Shown here one piece after another: positions 6,636-12,103 of a stretch of 12,103 nucleotides of DNA. The stretch is taken from the NCBI GenBank assembly GCA_937902695.1, contig CALFNI010000298.1, forward strand, positions 1-12,103. Direction: 5' to 3'. The notes under the pieces are model-generated. The model had not been told where the DNA came from. It searched no databases and saw only the letters and a program-made list of their open reading frames with translations. Origin of the DNA: an uncultured Rhodanobacteraceae bacterium (GTDB lineage Bacteria > Pseudomonadota > Gammaproteobacteria > Xanthomonadales > Rhodanobacteraceae). Made by a program: the position numbers and the translations under genes. Position 1 is the first letter of the stretch; every line of letters starts with the position of its first letter.

Positions 6636-7142
6636 ATGAAAAACGAACCGCATCCCTCCGCCGATCTGACCAAGCTCGGCGAGCTCATCGAAGGCGTCGA
6701 GGTCGCGATGCTGACGACGCACGCGGCCGACGGCAGCCTGGTCAGCCGGCCGCTGCAGACGCTCCAGTTCGAGGCGAGCGGCGATCTCGTGTTCTTCACC
6801 GCGGCAGACAGCCGCAAGCTCGACGAGCTGGCAGCGAATCCGGACGTCAATCTCGCCTACGCCAATCCGCACAAGCAGATCTATGTCTCCGTGCGCGGCA
6901 CCGCGCGCACCGACCGCGACCGCGCGACGATCGATGCGCTCTGGTCGCCGGTGCAGAAGGTGTTCTTTCCGCAGGGCAAGGACGATCCGAACCTGGTGGT
7001 GTTGCGCGTGCGCGTCCGCGATGCCGCGTACTGGGAATCGGCGGGCAACTTCATCGCGCGTGCGCTCGATTTCGCGGCGGGCATGCTGAGCCACGATCCG
7101 CGCGATCTCGGCAAGAGCGGCAAGCTGGCCGGCAACGGCTGA
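6636..7142 (+). CDS. Pyridoxamine 5'-phosphate oxidase-related, FMN-binding split-barrel protein (general stress protein 26 type)
   Basis: A small cytoplasmic flavin-binding protein of 168 residues. It begins with a helix (LTKLGELIEG) and the strand VEVAMLTTHAADGSLVSRPLQ (21-41), the usual opening of the split barrel in which the TT and RP(L/M)Q residues lie near the FMN phosphate. LVFFTAADSRKLDELAANPDVNLAYA (51-76) and QIYVSVRGTARTDRD (81-95) continue the fold, and ALWSPVQKVFFPQGKDDPN (101-119) matches the 'W.P....FP.G..DP' block of the stress-protein group. Family members bind FMN, but the substrate is mostly unknown; true PdxH activity is unlikely because its C-terminal motif is absent. 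The start is uncertain: ATG 6636 has no clear ribosome site, while in-frame GTG 6609 has AGGAAG (6594-6599... upstream by about 9 nt) and would add nine residues. The radical SAM gene follows after 70 bp. Confidence 0.86.
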   Translation: MKNEPHPSADLTKLGELIEGVEVAMLTTHAADGSLVSRPLQTLQFEASGDLVFFTAADSRKLDELAANPDVNLAYANPHKQIYVSVRGTARTDRDRATIDALWSPVQKVFFPQGKDDPNLVVLRVRVRDAAYWESAGNFIARALDFAAGMLSHDPRDLGKSGKLAGNG

Positions 7143-7212
7143 CGTTTCGTCCGCCGGCGCGGGATCATTCGCAGCGTCTGAGACGCGGGCGGCGCATACT
7201 TCGCATCGCCCC

Positions 7213-8322
7213 ATGAAACACGATGCCGACAACGCGGCGCTGCCGCGCATCGACGCGCCTTCGCGCATCAAGGGCCGCGGCGCGGCCTCGAATCCGGAAG
7301 GCCGGTTCGAATCGGTCGCGAAGACGCGCGAGGACGACGGCTGGCATCGCGACGCCGAGCCCGCACCGCGTCCCGACACGGTCGTGACCGAGGAGCGTGC
7401 GCGCACGATCATCAGCCGCAACGACTCGCCGGACATCCATTTCGAGCAGTCGATCAACCCGTACCGCGGCTGCGAGCACGGCTGCATCTATTGCTACGCA
7501 CGGCCCTCGCACGGCTATCTCAATCTCTCGGCCGGCATCGACTTCGAGACGAAGCTGTTCGCGAAGACCAACGCCGCCGAGCTCCTGCGCAAGGAGCTCG
7601 CAAAGCCGGGCTATGTGCCCTCGCCGATCAACCTCGGCGCGAACACCGATCCGTACCAGCCGATCGAGCGGCGCTACCGGATCACGCGCTCGATCCTCCA
7701 GGTGCTTGCCGAGCACAACCACCCGTGCACGATCATCACCAAGAATGGGCTGATCGAGCGCGATCTCGATCTCCTGGTGCCGATGGCGCGCGCGAATCTC
7801 GTGCATGCGTTCGTTTCGGTGACCTCGCTCGACAACCGGCTCGCATCGACGCTCGAGCCGCGCGCGAGCGCGCCGCACCGGCGCCTGCAGACCGTCGCGA
7901 CCCTCAACGAAGCCGGCGTGCCGTGCGGCGTCATGGTCGCGCCGATCATTCCGATGGTCACCGACCGCTATCTCGAGGAAATCATCGAGCGCGCGGCTGC
8001 GGCCGGCGCGAAGGGCGCCGGCTATACGATCCTGCGCCTGCCGCACGAGCTGAAGGATCTCTTCCGCGAGTGGCTCGATCTCCACGTGTCCGAGCGCGCG
8101 GGGCACGTCATGAGCCTGATCCAGCAGATGCGCGGCGGCCGCGACAACGATCCGCGCTTCGGTTCGCGCATGCGCGGCGAAGGCGAGTTCGCCGACCTGA
8201 TCCGTCAGCGCTTTGCGCTCGCGTGCCGGCGTCACCGCATCGCGCGCGGACGCGACATCGTGCTCGACAGGTCGAGGTTTTCGCCGCCGCGCGCCGAATC
8301 GCCGCAGCGCGAACTGTTCTGA
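7213..8322 (+). CDS. PA0069-family radical SAM protein, SplB-like (369 aa)
   Basis: This is a [4Fe-4S] radical S-adenosylmethionine enzyme. The cluster motif C87-EHG-C91-IY-C94 (Cx3Cx2C) is intact, within INPYRGCEHGCIYCYARPSH (81-100). It is preceded by a family-typical N-terminal segment including RIKGRGAASNPEGRFE (18-33). Further blocks are PINLGANTDPYQPIE and TIITKNGL, then RAPHRR-like and GYTILRLPHEL segments as in the relatives of spore photoproduct lyase. Members annotated 'PA0069 family radical SAM protein' are widespread in proteobacteria; their substrate is not established, and a role in DNA repair or nucleic-acid modification is only suggested by similarity to SplB. Length is normal and nothing is missing. 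The start ATG at 7213 lacks a strong ribosome site. It follows the flavin-binding gene by 70 bp on the same strand and may share its transcript. Confidence is high for the family and low for the reaction. Confidence 0.95.
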   Translation: MKHDADNAALPRIDAPSRIKGRGAASNPEGRFESVAKTREDDGWHRDAEPAPRPDTVVTEERARTIISRNDSPDIHFEQSINPYRGCEHGCIYCYARPSHGYLNLSAGIDFETKLFAKTNAAELLRKELAKPGYVPSPINLGANTDPYQPIERRYRITRSILQVLAEHNHPCTIITKNGLIERDLDLLVPMARANLVHAFVSVTSLDNRLASTLEPRASAPHRRLQTVATLNEAGVPCGVMVAPIIPMVTDRYLEEIIERAAAAGAKGAGYTILRLPHELKDLFREWLDLHVSERAGHVMSLIQQMRGGRDNDPRFGSRMRGEGEFADLIRQRFALACRRHRIARGRDIVLDRSRFSPPRAESPQRELF

Positions 8323-8354
8323 TCGGGCGGATCACATCCGCCAGAAACGACGAA

Positions 8355-8370
8355 CCCCGCCGAAGCGGGG
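8355..8370. terminator. Short UUCG/CGAA hairpin between convergent genes
   Basis: CCCCGC (8355-8360), CGAA, GCGGGG (8365-8370) lies between the radical SAM stop (8322) and the stop of the minus-strand gene (8400). On the minus strand the RNA loop is C(UUCG)G, an exceptionally stable tetraloop, followed by the U-rich UUCGUCGUUU. It is therefore a better terminator for the minus-strand gene than for the plus-strand one. Confidence 0.65.
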
Positions 8371-8399
8371 CCGCCGCCCTCCCTATGCCGCGCTTAGCG

Positions 8400-9791
8400 C
8401 TAGTTGCGCGCGCGACGCCCCGCAAACACGCCCGCTGCCAAGAGGATCAGGATCAGCGCGGCCAGCATGCCTTCGCTCAGCGTGGGTGCCGGGATCGCCG
8501 CCGGCGGACCGCCGCCGCCGCCGCCGCCCACCGTGACCGGCGCGGTCGGACCGGTGCCCGCGACCGTATCGGCGCCGGCATCCGCGCTCGCCTGATTGGT
8601 GTACGTGCCCGGCGTCGACGAAACCGTGACGCCGAAATGCAGTGAAGCTGTGCCGCCCGGTGCCACCGCGATCGGGCCGCCCCAGGTGAGCGTCCCCGCG
8701 GCGATGGTCGGATCGGCCGTCGTCGCGCCGGTCGTCGAACCCGGCGTGTACGTGAAGCCTGCCGGCAGCGTGTCGCTGATCGAGTTCAGCGTCGCCGCCG
8801 CGCCGTTCGGATTCGTGATCGTGATCGTGTAGCCGTCCGCGCCGCCGGCGCTCGCGTTCGCCGCGTCCGCCGTCTTCGTCATGAACAGCGGCTGGTTGCC
8901 GAGCGGCGAGAACACCGTCAGGTTCGAGCGCGTGACGCTGCCGCCGGCCGGCACCGTGATGTTCCAGCTGATGCCCGAGCCGTTGTCTTCGAGGACCGTG
9001 CAGTCGCACGTATTCGGGAACGCGGCATGCGTGCCGATCCATGTCCAGACCGCGTCGTAGCCCGATTCGTAGTAGTCGTTGCCGCCGTTGAGCGGGACGA
9101 TCTGCTCGATGCGTCCGGCCGGCACGTTGTTGGGATTCTGCGTGCAGCCCGGACCCGTGCCGCTGACCATGCCGTAGCCCGAATCCGATCCGCCGAGATA
9201 GCAGTCGAACGCGCGGAACATGATGGCCGAGACCGCAGCGCCGCTCGCATTCGTGACGGTGACGTCGGTGCGGTACGTCTCCTGTCCGACGACGTAGCTG
9301 TCGACCTGCGTGATCGAGAGCCCCGTAGTGCCGACCGAGACGACGGTCGTTATCGCGTAGGGGCTGGCGCTCGTTCCCGCGCCGGTCACCGCCGACTGGC
9401 TGACCGGAGTGAACGCGGTATATGTGCCGATGCTGCTGCTCGCCGTGCCGCCGTGGTTCTGGAAGTCGGACGAATACAGCGTGCCGTTGATCAGCAGGAA
9501 CGTGCCGTAGTCGCCCGGCATCGTGCCCGGCGGATAGATTTCTTCCGCCGCGTCGCCGACGTGCGCGATCTGCGCGGCGAGATCCTCGCCGATGTAGATC
9601 GCATTGAGCGGGCCTGTCGACGTGATCGTCTGGAAGACGGTCTGCGTCTGTGCCGGCGCAGGATTCCTGACGCCTTTTGGCGCCTGCTGCGCCGAAACGA
9701 TGGATCCCCCAAAAGCCGCCGCAAGAACGAACAGCGGAACCAACACGCGACGCAAGGCCGCGCCGCAACGCAACGAACTCTGCCCGGACAT
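8400..9791 (-). CDS. Exported DUF11-like protein with IPTL-CTERM-type sorting tail (463 aa)
   Basis: This is an exported, probably cell-surface or exosortase-like processed protein. An N-terminal signal peptide (1-34, hydrophobic VLVPLFVLAAAFGG, likely cut after IVSA) leads to a Ser/Thr/Gly-rich beta region (about 40-300) with four cysteines (197, 216, 262, 264), including a CDC pair. Residues about 300-422 look like a DUF11 or CARDB-type beta-sandwich (LFMTKTADA, YTITITNPNGAAATLNSI, DTLPAGFTYTPGS, GTYTNQASADAG), common in adhesins and S-layer-like proteins. A Gly7-Pro2 spacer (423-430) precedes AAIPAPTLSEG, a hydrophobic helix (442-457) and the basic end GRRARN. This motif-helix-Arg layout is that of IPTL-CTERM sorting signals, but with PAPTLSEG where IPTLSEW is usual. 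The start ATG at 9791 follows GGGAG by 7 nt; the longer upstream frame lacks a signal sequence. It is divergent from the porin gene. Confidence 0.88.
   Translation of the reverse strand: MSGQSSLRCGAALRRVLVPLFVLAAAFGGSIVSAQQAPKGVRNPAPAQTQTVFQTITSTGPLNAIYIGEDLAAQIAHVGDAAEEIYPPGTMPGDYGTFLLINGTLYSSDFQNHGGTASSSIGTYTAFTPVSQSAVTGAGTSASPYAITTVVSVGTTGLSITQVDSYVVGQETYRTDVTVTNASGAAVSAIMFRAFDCYLGGSDSGYGMVSGTGPGCTQNPNNVPAGRIEQIVPLNGGNDYYESGYDAVWTWIGTHAAFPNTCDCTVLEDNGSGISWNITVPAGGSVTRSNLTVFSPLGNQPLFMTKTADAANASAGGADGYTITITNPNGAAATLNSISDTLPAGFTYTPGSTTGATTADPTIAAGTLTWGGPIAVAPGGTASLHFGVTVSSTPGTYTNQASADAGADTVAGTGPTAPVTVGGGGGGGPPAAIPAPTLSEGMLAALILILLAAGVFAGRRARN
8509..8528. repeat. CCG trinucleotide run encoding a poly-Gly spacer
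   Basis: Six CCG units plus CC on the plus strand encode consecutive glycines just before the C-terminal sorting tail of the minus-strand gene. Slippage here would change spacer length in whole residues without breaking the frame. Confidence 0.85.
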
Positions 9792-9986
9792 AGCTGATCT
9801 CCCTCTCGCCGGGGCGGATCTTAGAATTTGTGCCCTGTAAAGTGCAATGGAGTTCACACTTTTGGCAATTGACAGGAATTTCAAAACATGAGGGCGCGCG
9901 ACTCGAGCGGTCGCCATGGGAGCACTGTTCCGTAACGGCAACAGAACAGCGGACAGTGTGTAATGAAAAAATAACGGTCGTTCAGC

Positions 9987-10000
9987 TCCGAGCGCTCGGA
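9987..10000. repeat. 14-bp perfect palindrome TCCGAGCGCTCGGA
   Basis: The sequence equals its own reverse complement over 14 bp and lies 150 bp upstream of the porin start. It could be an operator or, in the porin leader RNA, part of a hairpin. It has no spacer, so a DNA-binding dimer site is somewhat more likely than an RNA stem. Confidence 0.5.
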
Positions 10001-10135
10001 AATACCCCTCGGCGCATGTTGCAGCGCGGAACCGGAAGGCCCGAAGCGAGCCCCTGCAACGATGTCCAGATGCTTCACCGCAGCATCCAACTCCGTGGCA
10101 CACAACGTGCTGACAGAACGCCGCTCCATTAGCGG

Positions 10136-10141
10136 AGGAGG
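10136..10141 (+). promoter_or_regulatory. Consensus Shine-Dalgarno AGGAGG for the porin gene
   Basis: AGGAGG with 8-nt spacing to ATG 10150, within GGAGGAGGAC, is the strongest ribosome site in the window. This fits a highly expressed outer-membrane protein. Confidence 0.85.
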
Positions 10142-10149
10142 ACACTTCC

Positions 10150-11409
10150 ATGCATCAGCAGCAAGGCGCACTGCCCGGTTCGAGCCCTCAACGCCCACTC
10201 CGCACGCTGCTCAAGGCGCTGCAGGCAGCGGGAATCGGCGTCGCCGCAACATTCGCCGGCACGGCCGGCGCAGTCGGCCTCCAGGGTGACAACTGGTCGG
10301 TCGACGTTGGCGGCATCGTCAATGCGTACTACACCGCGACCAGCTGTTCCGGCGACGCCGTCGGCGGCCCGGCGCTCGCGAGCAAGGCGCTCGGCTGCGC
10401 CGGCGAGGACCACAAGACCTCGATCGGCAACGGCCTGCTTCCGAGCGGCCTGATCACGAAGTTCAAGACGCAGCAGGAAGGCTTCGACATCGGCGGCACG
10501 ATCGGCATCATGGTGCACGCGGCGACATCGTCCGGTGTCGCGACGAACACCAACGTCGACGTCCGCCAGGCGTTCTTCACGGTAGGCACGCCCGAGATGG
10601 GCACGTTCAAGATCGGCCGCGACTACGGCGTGTTCGGCGCGAACGCGATCCTGAACGACATGACGCTGCTCGGCGCCGGCGCGCCGACGCAGGCCACCCA
10701 GCGCGGGCGCGTCACGCTCGACCACCTCGGCGCGGGCTACACGTACCTGCAGAACTACGGCCAGATGTCGTACGTCTCGCCGGTATTCGGCGGCGGCTTC
10801 ACGTTCACGGCCGGCCTCTTCAGCCCGGTCGACGCCGGCACGTTCGTCTCGAAGAACTACCCGCAGGTCCAGGCCCAGCTGCAGTACGCGAACGACATGC
10901 TGAAGGTCTGGATCGGCGCGAAGACGCAGCGCTTCTACGCGACGTCGTTCGTGCCGACGCCTGATCCGAACAACCCGAACCAGAGCTTCATCATCCATCC
11001 GGACGACGACTTCGACGAGTTCGCGAGCGAGATTGGCGCGTCCATCAGCGGCGGCGGCTTCACGTTCCTCGCCAACATCGAGAGCGGCGACGGCATCGGC
11101 ATCCTCGCCGACGGCGACCAAGGCGACATCAGGGGCCTCAACTACCTCCTGCAGGGCACGTACAAGTTCGGCGAGAAGTGGAAGGTCGGCCTTTCGTACG
11201 GTCTCAGCAAGAACGACGACAACAACGTCTACAACGACACCCTCAACGCAAGCTTCAAGTCGAACGAGAATGGGACGCTGGGTCTGTACTACGCGCTGAC
11301 GAGCAGCATCACGCTCGCCGCGGAAGTCGGCGAAACGCGGTCGAAGGACTACCTCGGCCAGGAAGCCAAGCAGTACGGCGGCTCGCTCGGCGGCATCATC
11401 TTCTTCTGA
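10150..11409 (+). CDS. Outer-membrane general porin (419 aa)
   Basis: A trimer-forming type of beta-barrel channel for small solutes is likely. The signal peptide is long (1-41): a roughly 20-residue n-region with Gln and Pro precedes LLKALQAAGIGVAATFAGTAGA. The mature protein starts near VGLQGDNWSVDVGGIVNAYY, the usual first barrel strand. Alternating-polarity strands follow, with ATNTNVDVRQAFFTVGTPEMGTFKIGRDYGVFG (131-163) marking the strands around the constriction loop. The last strand, GGSLGGIIFF, ends in Phe, the BAM recognition signature. C66 and C83 sit in the first long loop and could be disulphide-bonded, which is uncommon in classical porins. A loop rich in Asp/Asn (about 275-295, PDPNNPNQSF and HPDDDFDEF) is acidic. 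Mature length of about 378 fits a 16-strand barrel. The gene stands alone, between its own strong ribosome site and an intrinsic terminator. Substrate specificity cannot be assigned. Confidence 0.91.
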   Translation: MHQQQGALPGSSPQRPLRTLLKALQAAGIGVAATFAGTAGAVGLQGDNWSVDVGGIVNAYYTATSCSGDAVGGPALASKALGCAGEDHKTSIGNGLLPSGLITKFKTQQEGFDIGGTIGIMVHAATSSGVATNTNVDVRQAFFTVGTPEMGTFKIGRDYGVFGANAILNDMTLLGAGAPTQATQRGRVTLDHLGAGYTYLQNYGQMSYVSPVFGGGFTFTAGLFSPVDAGTFVSKNYPQVQAQLQYANDMLKVWIGAKTQRFYATSFVPTPDPNNPNQSFIIHPDDDFDEFASEIGASISGGGFTFLANIESGDGIGILADGDQGDIRGLNYLLQGTYKFGEKWKVGLSYGLSKNDDNNVYNDTLNASFKSNENGTLGLYYALTSSITLAAEVGETRSKDYLGQEAKQYGGSLGGIIFF

Positions 11410-11439
11410 CCTGACAGAGAAAGATGCGCCCTGTCCGCC

Positions 11440-11472
11440 TCGCGCGCCGTCCATAGCCTCGACGGCGCGCGA
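11440..11472 (+). other. 12-bp perfect stem-loop in the porin 3' untranslated region
   Basis: TCGCGCGCCGTC (11440-11451) pairs perfectly with GACGGCGCGCGA (11461-11472) around a 9-nt loop. It lies between the porin stop and the intrinsic terminator. With no T-run it is probably an mRNA 3'-stabilising element or part of a 3'-derived small RNA. Confidence 0.5.
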
Positions 11473-11502
11473 GACGGTTTAAGAAACACCAGGTGGGAAA
11501 CC

Positions 11503-11532
11503 GATCCCGGCGCGAGCCGGGATCTTTTTTTT
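11503..11532 (+). terminator. Rho-independent terminator of the porin gene
   Basis: GATCCCGGC (11503-11511), a GCGA (GNRA-type) loop and GCCGGGATC (11516-11524) form a perfect 9-bp stem, followed at once by eight T residues (11525-11532). It is a textbook intrinsic terminator about 95 bp after the porin stop. Confidence 0.95.
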
Positions 11533-11569
11533 GGGCGCGATCCGCTGCGGGCGCGGCACTACGCAGGCC

Positions 11570-11621
11570 CGGACATCAGGCGATGTCCGTAGCACGGCTG
11601 CGCGCGGGCGCGGGTGCTACG
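11570..11621. repeat. REP-like nested hairpins overlapping the end of the ABC permease gene
   Basis: CGGACATC (11570-11577), AGGC, GATGTCCG (11582-11589) is a perfect 8-bp hairpin. CGTAGCAC (11588-11595) pairs with GTGCTACG (11614-11621), and this second arm covers the permease stop codon (11617-11619). Short GC-rich hairpins of this kind outside genes resemble REP elements, but only this copy is visible, so repetitiveness is unproven. Confidence 0.4.
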
Positions 11622-12103
11622 TCGAAATCGCCAGACGCTCGCCGCGATAGATCGTAACGGTCAGCGCATACACGACCAGCGCAGCGGCCGCCGTGCACGC
11701 GAAGCAAAGCGCAAGCTCCGCCGGTGACACCGCATCGCCGCGCATCAGCCGCGTGATCACGATCTGCTGGCCCATCAGCGGCACCGCGTACATCCAGGCC
11801 TCGGTCTTCACCGGAAACAGCGACAGCATCATCGTCGGCACGGCCGGCACGAACATCAGCAGCGAGAGATAGGTCTGCGCTTCGCGGAAGCTCTTCGCGA
11901 ACGCGGCGGCGAGCGTCTGCAGCGTCGCGATCAGCACCACGAGCGGCAGCATGACGAGCAGCACCGTCGATCCGAAGCGCAAGCCGATCTCGAGGCTCAT
12001 GCCGAGCTTTTCGGTCGGCAGGAAGCGGCCGACGATCGAGAACGCGACAATGCCGAGCAGCACGCTCGTCAGCGCGAACAGGCTCGTCGCGAGCAGCTTG
12101 CCG
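11617..12103 (-). CDS. ABC-2 type transporter permease, NatB-like, C-terminal part (5' end outside window)
   Basis: This is an inner-membrane subunit of an ABC exporter. The frame is open to the right edge (first visible residues GKLLATSLFALTS), so the GTG at 12063 is internal. About 161 residues are visible. Hydrophobic segments include VLLGIVAFSIVGRF, STVLLVMLPLVVLIATLQTLAAAFA, YLSLLMFVPAVPTMMLSLFPV, MYAVPLMGQQIVI and a final LCFACTAAAALVVYALTVTIY helix before the short tail RGERLAIST. The order 'AKSFREAQTYLS...P...VPLMGQ...L.RGD' is typical of NatB-family permeases, linked to Na+ or drug export with a NatA ATPase. That ATPase would be expected further right, upstream on the minus strand. 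The assignment rests on the C-terminal half only; another ABC-2 permease type is possible. Confidence 0.85.
   Translation of the reverse strand, partial: GKLLATSLFALTSVLLGIVAFSIVGRFLPTEKLGMSLEIGLRFGSTVLLVMLPLVVLIATLQTLAAAFAKSFREAQTYLSLLMFVPAVPTMMLSLFPVKTEAWMYAVPLMGQQIVITRLMRGDAVSPAELALCFACTAAAALVVYALTVTIYRGERLAIST

Larger units (their letters stand above)
9792..10149. promoter_or_regulatory. 358-bp divergent intergenic region between the IPTL-CTERM and porin genes
   Basis: I see no convincing gene here; small open frames in it lack ribosome sites and protein-like composition. The part from about 9820 to 9980 is noticeably more AT-rich than the surroundings and probably holds both promoters. 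Elements seen: GGGAG ribosome site for the minus gene (9799-9803); near-palindrome TGGCAATTGACA (9863-9874); hairpin CTGTTCCG-TAA-CGG-c-AACAG (9925-9944); TGTAAT (9959-9964, 5 of 6 to a -10 box) for the porin; a 14-bp perfect palindrome at 9987-10000; and AGGAGG (10136-10141) for the porin. If TGTAAT is the porin -10 box, the leader is about 180 nt. Confidence 0.5.

Noticed and set aside
9869..9897. Perfect TTGACA on the plus strand as a porin -35 box
   Set aside because: No acceptable -10 hexamer lies 16-18 bp downstream; the sequence there is AGGGCG-like. The hexamer is better explained as part of the TGGCAATTGACA dyad.
9925..9944. Possible LexA (SOS) box
   Set aside because: CTGT and ACAG are separated by 12 bases rather than 8, so it does not fit the enterobacterial consensus.
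9830..10132. Small 100-codon plus-strand frame in the porin upstream region
   Set aside because: No ribosome site, no recognisable motif, and its composition is unlike the real proteins. It overlaps the likely promoters.
10129..11454. 441-codon minus-strand frame opposite the porin
   Set aside because: It has no homology-like motifs and runs through the terminator side of the porin; the porin frame has a signal peptide, barrel pattern and C-terminal Phe.

Overview
The window is GC-rich (about two thirds G+C by eye) and codes on both strands. The gene content points to a Gram-negative proteobacterium: an RND inner-membrane efflux pump, a lipid A 2-hydroxylase (LpxO type), an outer-membrane porin with a C-terminal Phe, a surface protein with an IPTL-CTERM-like tail, a GAF-GGDEF-EAL c-di-GMP protein, a lysine-rich histone H1-like protein and a PA0069-type radical SAM protein. 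A gammaproteobacterium near the Xanthomonadales, or a betaproteobacterium, fits best. This is inferred from protein families, because no rRNA or other marker gene is present.

Layout. (1) 1-1571, plus strand: the C-terminal half of an MdtB/MdtC-like RND permease, cut by the left edge. (2) 1577-1605: a GC-rich hairpin between convergent genes. (3) 1614-6428, minus strand: four genes read right to left, namely a lysine/alanine/proline-rich histone-like protein (6428-5760), a GAF-GGDEF-EAL protein (5553-3709), LpxO (3667-2768) and a secreted protein of unknown function (2558-1614). Only the GGDEF-EAL gene and lpxO are close enough (41 bp) to suggest co-transcription. (4) 6429-6635: a divergent intergenic region with a perfect 12-bp palindrome inside a wider inverted repeat. 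(5) 6636-8322, plus strand: a split-barrel flavin-binding protein, then a PA0069-family radical SAM protein 70 bp downstream. (6) 8355-8370: a short stable hairpin between convergent genes. (7) 9791-8400, minus strand: the IPTL-CTERM-like exported protein. (8) 9792-10149: a 358-bp divergent intergenic region, relatively AT-rich in its left half, with a 14-bp perfect palindrome. (9) 10150-11409, plus strand: a general porin, followed by a 12-bp-stem hairpin and a textbook rho-independent terminator. (10) 11570-11621: REP-like nested hairpins, then the C-terminal part of a NatB-like ABC-2 permease on the minus strand, cut by the right edge.

How the genes relate. Several products act at the cell envelope (efflux pump, lipid A hydroxylase, secreted protein, IPTL-CTERM protein, porin, ABC permease), but they sit in separate transcription units and do not form one pathway. 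I saw no insertion sequence, integrase, tRNA, rRNA or CRISPR array. I did not find a clearly new multi-gene system. The items most worth a second look are the unrecognised secreted protein, the atypical IPTL-CTERM tail, the repeat-containing histone-like protein and the palindromes in the two divergent intergenic regions.
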